From assembly GCF_036226465.1 (NCBI RefSeq), contig NZ_CP108476.1, positions 5,580,001 to 5,644,000 on the forward strand: a stretch of DNA of 64,000 nt, given 5' to 3'. The stretch comes from Kitasatospora sp. NBC_01250. Lineage in GTDB: Bacteria > Actinomycetota > Actinomycetes > Streptomycetales > Streptomycetaceae. Below, piece after piece: positions 55,530 through 63,897 of the stretch (its first letter is position 1; each line of letters starts with the position of its first letter). The notes under the pieces were generated by a model that worked only from the letters and a program-made list of their open reading frames with translations, made no database searches and had not been told where the DNA came from. A program made the position numbers and the translations under genes.

Positions 55530-57506
55530 ATGGTCGCGCGGGCCGGGGCGGACGCGGCGCTCCGCTACGAGGTGCTCGGGCCGCTGCTGGTCCACCGGGC
55601 CGGGGCGGCCCGGGATCCGGGGCCGGCGATGCAGTGCGCAGTGCTCGCCGTCCTGCTGCTCAGCGCCAACGAACCGGTGCCGCGCGAGCAGATCGTGCAG
55701 GGGGTCTGGGGTGCCAGGGCCACCGTCAACTCGCCCGGCCTGGTGGCCACCTACGTCTCCCGGCTGCGGCAGATCCTGGAGCCCGACCGGCCGCGGCGGG
55801 CACCGGCGGGGGTGCTCGCCTCGCACGGCGCGGGCTACCGGCTCGCGGTCGGGCCCGGTGAGCTGGACCTGCACGAGTTCGAGGCCGCCCGGCAGCGGGC
55901 CCGCGCCCAGCGGGCGGCCGGCGAGCCGGCCACGGCGGCCGGGACCCTGGACCAGGCGCTCGCGCTCTGGCGCGGCGGTGGGCTGGACGGGCTGCCCGGC
56001 CCGTTCGCCGCGCTGCACCGGGGCAGGCTGGCCGAACTGCGGCTGGCCGCGCAGGAGGAGCGGTTCGAACTCGCCCTGCTGCTCGGCCGGCACCACGAGG
56101 TGGTCGCCGAGCTGGGGCTACTGGCGGCCGAGCGGCCGCTGCGGGAGCGGCTGCGCGGCCTGTTGATGCTGGCGCTCTACCGCGCCGGGCGGCAGAGCGA
56201 AGCGCTGGCCGTCTTCGCGGAGACCCGGCAGTCACTGATCGCACATCAGGGCCTTGAGCCGGGGCGCGAGTTGGACGAACTGCACCAGCGGATCCTGCGC
56301 ACGGACCCGAGCCTGGAACTGGACCGGCCCGGTGCGCCGGAGCCGGCGGTGCGACTGCAGGCGCTCTGCCGACCTGCTCAACTCCCCTCCGAGCTGGCGG
56401 ACTTCACCGGAAGATCGACCGAGGCCAGGGTGATCGCACGCACCCTGGGCGCCGGCGGGGCCGGGCGCCGGGCCGGTGCGGTGCCGGTGGTGGTGCTGAG
56501 CGGGCCGCCCGGGGTGGGCAAGACCGCGCTCGCCGTGCACGCCGCGCACCGGCTGCGTGAGCGCTTCCCGGACGGGCAGCTCTTCCTGGGCCTGCACGAG
56601 GCGGACGGGCGACCGTGCGAGGTGGGTGCGCTGCTGGGCCGGCTGCTGACCGATCTGGGGGTGGCGCGTGAGTCGCTGCCGCCCGAGGCGGAGCGGCGCG
56701 GCACGCTCTTCCGCTCGGTGAGTTCGGGCCGCCGGCTGCTCCTGGTGCTCGACGACGCGCGGGACGAGGCGCAGCTGACCGCGCTGCTGCCCGGCTCGCC
56801 GAGCTGCGCGGTGCTGGTCACCGGTCGGGGGCGGCCGGCCGGGCTGCCCGGGGCCAGGCTGCTGGCGCTGGACTGCCTGGGCGCCCAGGACGCGCAGCGG
56901 CTCTGGCGGCGGCTGGTCGCCGGGCCGGAGCCGTCGGCGCTGGTGGCCCAGGGAGTCGCTCCGGGGGAGACGAACGAGGCCGTCGCCGACCCGGCGGCCG
57001 AGGCGGCGGTGCTGGCCGCCTGCGCGGGGCTGCCGCTGGCGCTGCGGGCCGCCGCCGCCCGGTTGCTGGCCCGGCCGGGGCGCGGACTGCCGTGGCTGGC
57101 GGCCAGGGTGGCCGAGGAGGACGGGCGGCTGGCCGAACTCAGCCCGGGCGGACGGGGCGTGGCGCAGGCGCTCGGCACGGCCCGGGCACGGCTGCGCCGG
57201 GCGCCGGGTGGTGCGGCGGCCGTGGCGGCGTTGCGGCGGCTGAGCGTGCTGGGGCCGACCGGCTTCGATACGGCGGCGGCCGCAGCGCTGCTCGGCCGCC
57301 CCGAGCGGGAGACCGAGCACCTGCTGGAGCTGCTCGCCGAGTACGGTCTGCTGCTGGCCGACCCGGACGGTCGCTACCGGTGGCATCCGCTCACGGCGCT
57401 CTTCGCGCGGGCCGCCGCCCGCCCGGCCGACCGGCCGGCGGCGCCGACCGGCGGGCGGGCGGGAGGTCCGGTGCCGGATGGACGCGGGATGGAATCCGGA
57501 TGCTGA
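55530..57506 (+). CDS. SARP/AfsR-like regulator (BTAD plus NB-ARC ATPase)
   Basis: A 658-residue protein. It has an OmpR-type winged helix (about 10-100; YEVLGPLLVHR, ATYVSRLRQILEP, GYRLAV) and a bacterial transcriptional activation domain (about 108-255; LALWRGGGLDGL, HHEVVAEL, YRAGRQSEALAVF). An NB-ARC/STAND ATPase follows, with Walker A LSGPPGVGKTALA (about 325) and LLLVLDDARD. The usual C-terminal TPR sensor is missing; the protein ends about 90 residues after the winged-helix part of the STAND module. The ATG has GGAGG directly upstream. The DasR-like site suggests control by GlcNAc; the chitinases downstream are plausible targets. Confidence 0.85.
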   Translation: MVARAGADAALRYEVLGPLLVHRAGAARDPGPAMQCAVLAVLLLSANEPVPREQIVQGVWGARATVNSPGLVATYVSRLRQILEPDRPRRAPAGVLASHGAGYRLAVGPGELDLHEFEAARQRARAQRAAGEPATAAGTLDQALALWRGGGLDGLPGPFAALHRGRLAELRLAAQEERFELALLLGRHHEVVAELGLLAAERPLRERLRGLLMLALYRAGRQSEALAVFAETRQSLIAHQGLEPGRELDELHQRILRTDPSLELDRPGAPEPAVRLQALCRPAQLPSELADFTGRSTEARVIARTLGAGGAGRRAGAVPVVVLSGPPGVGKTALAVHAAHRLRERFPDGQLFLGLHEADGRPCEVGALLGRLLTDLGVARESLPPEAERRGTLFRSVSSGRRLLLVLDDARDEAQLTALLPGSPSCAVLVTGRGRPAGLPGARLLALDCLGAQDAQRLWRRLVAGPEPSALVAQGVAPGETNEAVADPAAEAAVLAACAGLPLALRAAAARLLARPGRGLPWLAARVAEEDGRLAELSPGGRGVAQALGTARARLRRAPGGAAAVAALRRLSVLGPTGFDTAAAAALLGRPERETEHLLELLAEYGLLLADPDGRYRWHPLTALFARAAARPADRPAAPTGGRAGGPVPDGRGMESGC

Positions 57507-57639
57507 CGACCCGCTGACATCCCTTGGTGCGCCTGGTCCGACCTGCCCCGATGTCACGTCAGGCGGCATTGCGTGAGCTCGTCGGGCTCTTGACGTGCGC
57601 TCGGCGCGGACGGCCGTGGCGGCTCCCCTTGACCGGCTA

Positions 57640-57655
57640 TTTGGTCTAGTCCACT
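57640..57655. promoter_or_regulatory. DasR-like (dre) element upstream of the chitinase gene
   Basis: TTTGGTCTAGTCCACT, 13 of 16 to the DasR consensus. TTGACC (57629-57634) begins 14 nt before the core, the same spacing as at 55468. It lies 125 nt before the chitinase GTG. Confidence 0.8.
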
Positions 57656-57779
57656 CTGAGTCCGTCTCACCCCCGGCGGGCTTCGCCGTGCCGGGGGAGA
57701 GCGCGCTCCCTGTCGCCCCGTCCGCGTCCGGGCGCGGCCGAGTGCGCCGCGCCGTCCCGCCGATCCGAGGAGCTGCCCC

Positions 57780-59390
57780 GTGCACCGTGCGACCAGACAG
57801 ACCGAGAGAAGACCCGGCGCACCGAGACCAGGTGGCCTTTCGCCGGCCCGTACCGCGCTGGCCTCGGTGGCGGCGCTCGCCCTCGCGGTGAGCGGGGCGG
57901 TGCTGATCACCACCGGCGGCAGCGCCAACGCCGACACCATCAACCTGCTGCAGAACCCGGGCTTCGAGACCGGGAACCTCGGGAGCTGGAGCTGTACGGC
58001 GAACTCCGGAGCGGTCGTCACCAGTCCGGTCCACAGCGGAAAGTACGCCCTGCAGGCCACGCCGGTGGGCAGTGACGACGCGCAGTGCAGCCAGCAGGTC
58101 CTGGTGCAGCCCGGCTCGGCCTACAGTCTCAGTGGTTGGGTCCAGGGCAGCTACGTCTACCTGGGTGCGAGCGGCACCGGGACGACGGATCCCTCGACCT
58201 GGAGCACCAACTCCGCCTGGAACCAGCTGTCCACCAGCTTCACCACCGGGCCGTCCACCACCAGCGTGACCGTCTACCTGCACGGCTGGTACGGCACCGG
58301 CGCCTACCAGGCCGACGACCTGGTGCTCAGCGGCCCCGGCGTGTTTCCCACCTCGACCGTCTCGACCACCGGGCAGCCCACCGGTTCGCCCACGCTGACC
58401 AGTTCGCCGCAGCCCAGCACCGCGCCGCCCACCACCGCGCCGCCCGTCAGTACCTCTCCCACCACCACCTCCACCCCCACGGGACCTGGCGGCGGGAACC
58501 ATCACCTGCTGACCGGCTACTGGCAGGACTTCGACAACGGCGCCACCGACCAGCGGATCGGTGACGTCAACCCGGCCTACGACATCATCGCGGTGGCCTT
58601 CGCCGACGCCGACCCGGCGAATCCCGGTGGCATCACCTTCGGCCTGGACCCCACCCTGGCCGGCAAGCTCGGCGGCTACACCGATGCCCAGTTCAAGGCC
58701 GACATCGCCGCCGAGCACGCGGCCGGCAAGAAGGTGGTCCTCTCGGTCGGCGGCCAGAACGGCACCATCTCGGTGGCTGATTCGACCTCGGCCGCCAACT
58801 TCGCCACCAGCGCCTACGCGTTGATCCAGCAGTACGGCTTCGACGGGGTGGACATCGATCTGGAGAACGGTGTCACGGCGACGTACATGAGCCAGGCGCT
58901 GCACTCGCTCGCCGCGAAGGTGGGCAGCGGGTTCGTGCTCACCATGGCACCGCAGACCATCGACATGCAGTCCACCGGCACCCAGTACTTCCAACTCGCC
59001 CTGGACACCAAGGACATCCTGACCGTCGTCAACACCCAGTACTACAACTCGGGTTCGATGAACGGCTGCGACGGCAACGTCTACTCCGAGGGCACCGAGG
59101 ACTTCCTGACCGCGCTCGCCTGCATCCAGCTCCAGGGCGGCCTCGCGCCGAGCCAGGTGGGCCTCGGCGTGCCGGCCTCGACCAGCGCGGCCGGCAGCGG
59201 CTACCTCTCCCCGGCGACCGTGGACAACGCCCTGGACTGCCTGGCGAAGGGGACGAACTGCGGCTCCTTCAAGCCGCCCGCGACCTGGCCGGGCATCGGC
59301 GGTGCGATGACCTGGTCCACCAACTGGGATGCCAGTAACGGCAATTCCATCGCCACCGCGGTCGGCGGCCATCTGCACCAGATGAGCTGA
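57780..59390 (+). CDS. Secreted GH18 chitinase with N-terminal carbohydrate-binding module
   Basis: A 536-residue extracellular enzyme. It has a long signal peptide with an Arg-rich n-region (about 1-51). A beta-sandwich CBM-like module follows (about 52-187; NLLQNPGFETGNLGSWSC to DDLVLSG), then a Thr/Ser/Pro linker (about 188-235) and a GH18 barrel (about 238-530) with the catalytic FDGVDIDLE (acid Glu near 362). The barrel is short, like ChiC/D-type bacterial endochitinases. The GTG 57780 has AGGAG 8 nt upstream. DasR-like control fits chitin use through GlcNAc. Confidence 0.93.
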   Translation: MHRATRQTERRPGAPRPGGLSPARTALASVAALALAVSGAVLITTGGSANADTINLLQNPGFETGNLGSWSCTANSGAVVTSPVHSGKYALQATPVGSDDAQCSQQVLVQPGSAYSLSGWVQGSYVYLGASGTGTTDPSTWSTNSAWNQLSTSFTTGPSTTSVTVYLHGWYGTGAYQADDLVLSGPGVFPTSTVSTTGQPTGSPTLTSSPQPSTAPPTTAPPVSTSPTTTSTPTGPGGGNHHLLTGYWQDFDNGATDQRIGDVNPAYDIIAVAFADADPANPGGITFGLDPTLAGKLGGYTDAQFKADIAAEHAAGKKVVLSVGGQNGTISVADSTSAANFATSAYALIQQYGFDGVDIDLENGVTATYMSQALHSLAAKVGSGFVLTMAPQTIDMQSTGTQYFQLALDTKDILTVVNTQYYNSGSMNGCDGNVYSEGTEDFLTALACIQLQGGLAPSQVGLGVPASTSAAGSGYLSPATVDNALDCLAKGTNCGSFKPPATWPGIGGAMTWSTNWDASNGNSIATAVGGHLHQMS

Positions 59391-59417
59391 GCCGACCGCC
59401 CCCACCTGACCCCGCCC

Positions 59418-59442
59418 CCGCTCGCCTTCGCGCGGCGAGCGG
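59418..59442 (+). terminator. Hairpin between the two chitinase genes
   Basis: A 9-bp stem ccgctcgcc/ggcgagcgg with a 7-nt loop. No clear promoter is seen after it, so it may only attenuate or protect the mRNA end. Confidence 0.45.
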
Positions 59443-59484
59443 TCCGGCGGTCTCCTCAACCCCCACATCACAGGAGAGAACCGC

Positions 59485-61569
59485 ATGCGCAGAGCGAACA
59501 AGTCGGCATGGGCGGTGACCTCGGCAGCCTCCATCCTGCTGGGCGGCGCCCTGTCGGTGCTGGGCATGGCTCATGCCCAGGCCACCCAGAGCCAGCCGGC
59601 GGTGGCCGCCCCACCGGCCGCCGCGGCCGCTGTCCCGGCCAACACCACCGGTGCGCCCGCCACCTCGGGCGGCCTCAAGGTGGCCTACTACGACCAGTGG
59701 TCGGTCTACCAGAACGCGTTCTACCTGAAGAACGTGTCCGACAGCGGTGAGGCGGCCAACCTCAACTACCTGATCTACGACTTCGAGAACATCGACCCCA
59801 CCAATCTCACCTGCTTCGAGGCCAACTCGGCCGCCTCGCAGGACGAGAACAACCCGAACGCGGGTGACGGGGCCGGCGACTCCTACGCCGACTACGGCAA
59901 GACCTTCGCCAACGGCACCAGCGTGGACGGCAGCACCGACACCTGGAACCAGCCGATCGTGGGCAACTTCAACCAGATCAAGGAGCTGAAGGCGAAGTAC
60001 CCCAACCTCAAGGTCGTGCTGAGCCTGGGCGGCTGGACCTACTCCAAGTACTTCTCGGACGCGGCGGCCACCGACGCCTCGCGCAAGAAGCTGGTCTCCT
60101 CCTGCATCGACATGTTCATCAAGGGCAACCTGCCCTCGCAGAACGGCTACGGCGGCCCGGGGACCGGCAAGGGCATCTTCGACGGCTTCGACATCGACTG
60201 GGAGTACCCGGGCGGCGGCGGCCACGTCGGCAACCACGCCAGCACGGCCGACAAGCAGAACTTCACCGCGCTGCTGGCCGAGTTCCGCAGCGAGCTGGAC
60301 GCCCAGGGCGCGGCCGACGGCAAGACCTACTCGCTCTCGGCGGCGCTGCCGGCCGGTCAGGACAAGATCCAGAACGTCGAGACCGACAAGATCGGCCAGT
60401 ACCTGACCTTCGGCGACCCCATGACCTATGACATGCACGGCGGTTGGGAGCCCACCGAGACCAACCACCAGTCGCCGCTGTACGACAATCCGGCGGACCC
60501 GTCGGCCCCCATCGCGCCGGGGACGAGCAAGTACTCGACCGACGAGGCGATCAAGGCCTACACGGTGGGCGACCCGCAGTACGGGATACCCGGCGGCTTC
60601 CCCGCGAACAAGCTCAACATCGGGGTGCCGTTCTACTACCGCGGCTGGACCGGCGTGCCGGCGGGCAGCAACCACGGGCTCTTCCAGACGGCCACCGGGC
60701 CGGCCCCGGGGGCGGCGGACTCCGGCAACGTGGCCGGGACCCGGATGTACAAGGAGCTCTCCGGCGTGGTCGACAACCCCGCCGACACCTTCTGGGATCC
60801 GGTGGCGCAGGCCGCGTACTTCTACGACGGCACCAACTTCTGGTCCGGTGAGGACGCCCAGTCGATCCAGGCCAAGGCGGACTACCTGCACTGCAACGGG
60901 CTGGGCGGGACGATGATGTTCTCGCTCTACGACCTGGATCCGGCGGCGACCCTCTTCAATGCGGCGGTGCAGGACACCAACGGTTCCGCGGCCTCCTGCC
61001 CGGCGCCGAGCCCGACGCCGACACCTACTCCCACCCCGACGCCTACTCCCACCCCCACCCCGACACCGACGCCCACCCCGACGCCCACCCCGACACCGAC
61101 ACCGACACCGACGCCCACGCCGACCCCCACACCGACGCCCACGCCGACGCCCACGCCGACCCCCACGCCTCCGGCCGGCGGCATCGTGGCCAACGGCGGC
61201 TTCGAGTCCGGCGCGCTCTCCCCGTGGACCTGCACCGGAAACCTGGGATCGGTGGTGGCGAGCCCGGTGCACTCCGGCTCGCACGCCCTGGCGGGCGCCG
61301 CCAGCAGCAGTGACGACGCCCAGTGTTCGCAGACCGTCACGGTCAAGCCCAACACCACCTACACGCTCTCCGGTTGGGTGCAGGGCAGCTACACCTACCT
61401 CGGGGTCACCGGCTCCGGCGCGGACACCTCGGCCTGGACCAGCAGCCCCGGCTGGTCCCAGCTCTCCACCAAGTTCACCACCGGCTCCTCGGTCACGTCG
61501 GTGACCATCTGGGTGCACGGCTGGTATGGGCAGGGTACGTACTACGCGGATGACATCAGCGTGAGCTGA
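59485..61569 (+). CDS. Secreted GH18 chitinase with C-terminal carbohydrate-binding module
   Basis: A 694-residue extracellular enzyme. It has a signal peptide (about 1-34, ending SVLGMAHAQA) and a GH18 barrel of subfamily A type (about 65-495) with SLGGWTYS, the catalytic FDGFDIDWEYPG (Glu near 241) and MTYDMHGGWEP. A Thr-Pro repeat linker follows (about 509-563), then a CBM-like module (about 567-694) homologous to the N-terminal module of the preceding chitinase. AGGAG lies 9 nt before the ATG. It is 94 bp downstream of the other chitinase and probably shares its transcript; processive-plus-endo division of labour is an inference. Confidence 0.93.
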   Translation: MRRANKSAWAVTSAASILLGGALSVLGMAHAQATQSQPAVAAPPAAAAAVPANTTGAPATSGGLKVAYYDQWSVYQNAFYLKNVSDSGEAANLNYLIYDFENIDPTNLTCFEANSAASQDENNPNAGDGAGDSYADYGKTFANGTSVDGSTDTWNQPIVGNFNQIKELKAKYPNLKVVLSLGGWTYSKYFSDAAATDASRKKLVSSCIDMFIKGNLPSQNGYGGPGTGKGIFDGFDIDWEYPGGGGHVGNHASTADKQNFTALLAEFRSELDAQGAADGKTYSLSAALPAGQDKIQNVETDKIGQYLTFGDPMTYDMHGGWEPTETNHQSPLYDNPADPSAPIAPGTSKYSTDEAIKAYTVGDPQYGIPGGFPANKLNIGVPFYYRGWTGVPAGSNHGLFQTATGPAPGAADSGNVAGTRMYKELSGVVDNPADTFWDPVAQAAYFYDGTNFWSGEDAQSIQAKADYLHCNGLGGTMMFSLYDLDPAATLFNAAVQDTNGSAASCPAPSPTPTPTPTPTPTPTPTPTPTPTPTPTPTPTPTPTPTPTPTPTPTPTPTPTPTPPAGGIVANGGFESGALSPWTCTGNLGSVVASPVHSGSHALAGAASSSDDAQCSQTVTVKPNTTYTLSGWVQGSYTYLGVTGSGADTSAWTSSPGWSQLSTKFTTGSSVTSVTIWVHGWYGQGTYYADDISVS
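61009..61170. repeat. Thr-Pro linker microsatellite
   Basis: About 160 bp of alternating acN/ccN codons (Thr-Pro units) with hexanucleotide and larger subrepeats such as ccgacgcccacc. It is in frame and likely to vary in length by slippage. Confidence 0.9.
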
Positions 61570-61585
61570 GGGTTCGTGAGCTGAC

Positions 61586-61622
61586 GGAGGCGGTGTCACC
61601 CATAAGCGGTGGCACCGCCTCC
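61586..61622 (+). terminator. Hairpin terminator after the chitinases
   Basis: A 15-bp stem ggaggcggtgtcacc/ggtggcaccgcctcc with one G-U and loop cataagc, 17 nt past the stop. Confidence 0.8.
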
Positions 61623-61880
61623 GGTACTATGGACGGACACTCGGCACATCACCCGGTGCCGCGGGGTTTGTGAGGCGCAAGTGTCGGGAAATCGACAAAA
61701 CGCTGAAGCAATCTCGCTGGCTTCGGCCCAGCCCGGCAAAATCGCGCGGGTCGGTGTACGCGGGTGTTCGGGTGATGCGACGATGGAACACATGGGGGAC
61801 GGGGCACGGCAGTTGACGAGCCGTGAGCCGATCGGGGCCCCCGTTGGACGCCGCGGCACTCGGGGGGAGCGGGAGTCGGC

Positions 61881-63809
61881 ATGAAGCTGATCGGCAAGAG
61901 CCAGCCGCAGACCGGTGCACCCCAGCAGGACATCGACACCGAGTCCGCTCCGGTCCCCGCCCAGCGCGGCAGTTGGCGCACCGGGGCCGGGCGTCCGTAC
62001 GGCCCCGAGAGCCTGGTCCACGTCCCCGTGCCGCAGGTCGGTGGCCGCTACCCGGCCGCCGCGGCCGGTCGTTCCCCGGCGGAGGGCTCCGTGGAGGACC
62101 CCGAGTCCGACACCGCCTCGTTCGAGAGTGAGCTGGCCGCGCGCGAGTCGGCCGCGCTGGAGACCAGGCACCGGGCCGCCGCCGACGCCGGCGACCCCAA
62201 TGCCGCCAGCCAGCTCGGCGCCCTGCTGCTGCGCCGGGGCGATCTGGACGACGCCGAACCGTATCTGCGCAAGGCCGCCGCGGCCGGACTGCGCGCTGCC
62301 GCGAACAACCTCGGCGTGCTGCTGCACCAGCGCGGCCACCGGGTCGAGGCCGGCGGCTGGTGGCGTCAGGCCGCCGTGGCGGGCAGCGCCCCGGCCGCGC
62401 ACGCCCTCGGCCTGCACCTGCGCGACCACGGCGACGAGGAGGCCGCCGAGTACTGGCTGCACTTCGCCGCCGAGCAGGGGCACGCGCTCGGCGCCTACGC
62501 GCTGGGCGACCTGATGGAGCACCGGCGCGACGTGCGCGCCGAGCGCTGGTTCAAGGCGGCGGCCGACGCGGGCCACCGCGAGGCGGCCTACCGGCTGGCC
62601 CGGATGCGCGAGGCGGCCGGGGACAAGGAGAGTGCCGAGACCTGGTACCGCACCGCCGCCGCGCGCAGCCACGCCAGGGCGGCGCTGCGCCTGGGCGTGC
62701 TGGTCGAGGAGCGGGCCAAGGGGGACCACGCGCTGCGCGAGGAGGCGGCCCGCTGGTACCGGCAGTCCGCGCAGAACGGCGAGCCGCGGGCGGCCTGCGC
62801 GCTGGGCTTCCTGCTGCGCGACTGCGGCGACCTGCCGTCGGCGGCCGAGTGGTGGCAGGAGGCGGCCGAGGCCGGCGACGGCAACGCGGCCAACGCGCTC
62901 GGCGCGCTGCACGCGGGCCGCGGCGAGGACGACGCCGCCGAACGCTGGTACCGGGCCGCGCTGGAGGCCGGTGACCACAACGGCGCCTTCAACCTGGGCC
63001 TGCTGTGCGCGAGCGCCGGCCGCCAGGCGCAGGCCGAGCAGTGGTACCGGCGGGCCGCCTACGCGGGTCACCGGGAGGCGTGCAACGCGCTGGCCGTGAT
63101 CCTGCTGCAGCGCGGCGACGAGTCGGGCGCCGAGCCCTGGTTCTCCAAGGCCGCCGAGGCCGGCAGCGTGGACGGTGCCTTCAACCTCGGCATCCTGCAC
63201 GCGAACCGGGGCGAGCACCAGCAGGCCCAGGAGTGGTACGCCCGGGCCGCTGCCGAGGGCCATGGCGAGGCCGCGCTGCAGCTCGCGGTGGCCAAGGAGC
63301 AGCGCGGCGACCTCTCCGCCGCGCTGGAGCGCTACCGCCAGGCGGCCACCGGCGGCTCCGCCGAGGGCGCCTTCCGCCTCGCCTCGCTGCTGGACCGGCG
63401 CGGGGACGTGCCGGAGGAGGCCGAGCACTGGTACGCGGTGGCCGCCGACGCCGACCACAGCCGGGCCCAGGTGCGGATGGGGGTGCGGGCCGCCGAGCGC
63501 GGCGCGCTGGAGATCGCCGAGAGCTGGTACCGCCGGGCGGCGGCGAACGGCAGCCGCAGCGGCGCCTTCAACCTCGGCCTGCTGCTGGCCCGGCAGGAGC
63601 GCGAGGCGGAGGCGATGCTCTGGTACACCCGGGCCGCCGACGCGGGGCACGGCCGGGCCGCGCTGCGGCTCGCGCTGCTGGCGCTGCGCCGCGGCGAGCC
63701 GGTGCAGGCGGAGAACTGGTGCAGGCGGGCCACCGACTACGGTCCGCCGGAGGTCGCCGAGCGCGCGGCGCGACTGCTGGACGCGCTGCACCCCGAGCTG
63801 AGCGCCTGA
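61881..63809 (+). CDS. Sel1/TPR-repeat protein
   Basis: A 642-residue soluble protein. After a disordered N-terminus (about 1-85) it consists of about fifteen 36-residue Sel1-like helical hairpins, each with the pattern A..LG.L...G....AE.WY..AA..G. Clear units include ADAGDPNAASQLGALLLRRG and AAANGSRSGAFNLGLLLARQ. Such solenoids are protein-protein scaffolds. The partner is unknown. ATG 61881 has a GGGAG-rich site upstream. It faces the Fur-family gene tail to tail. Confidence 0.88.
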   Translation: MKLIGKSQPQTGAPQQDIDTESAPVPAQRGSWRTGAGRPYGPESLVHVPVPQVGGRYPAAAAGRSPAEGSVEDPESDTASFESELAARESAALETRHRAAADAGDPNAASQLGALLLRRGDLDDAEPYLRKAAAAGLRAAANNLGVLLHQRGHRVEAGGWWRQAAVAGSAPAAHALGLHLRDHGDEEAAEYWLHFAAEQGHALGAYALGDLMEHRRDVRAERWFKAAADAGHREAAYRLARMREAAGDKESAETWYRTAAARSHARAALRLGVLVEERAKGDHALREEAARWYRQSAQNGEPRAACALGFLLRDCGDLPSAAEWWQEAAEAGDGNAANALGALHAGRGEDDAAERWYRAALEAGDHNGAFNLGLLCASAGRQAQAEQWYRRAAYAGHREACNALAVILLQRGDESGAEPWFSKAAEAGSVDGAFNLGILHANRGEHQQAQEWYARAAAEGHGEAALQLAVAKEQRGDLSAALERYRQAATGGSAEGAFRLASLLDRRGDVPEEAEHWYAVAADADHSRAQVRMGVRAAERGALEIAESWYRRAAANGSRSGAFNLGLLLARQEREAEAMLWYTRAADAGHGRAALRLALLALRRGEPVQAENWCRRATDYGPPEVAERAARLLDALHPELSA

Positions 63810-63828
63810 CCTCAGGTCTCCGCCGCCG

Positions 63829-63884
63829 GGGGTGCTGCGTGCTGGGGCGGTGCGGGCCGGGGTGCTGCGAGCTGGGGTGCTGCG
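63829..63884. repeat. Three 11-bp direct repeats near the right edge
   Basis: ggggtgctgcg occurs at 63829, 63859 and 63874, with a variant just after, in the 88-bp gap between convergent genes. Confidence 0.7.
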
Positions 63885-63897
63885 GGGTGTGCTGCGG

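Noticed and set aside
61009..61170. Regular short repeats that could look like a CRISPR array
   Set aside because: Units are 6-12 bp with no unique spacers, and they encode an in-frame Thr-Pro linker. No cas genes are present anywhere in the window.
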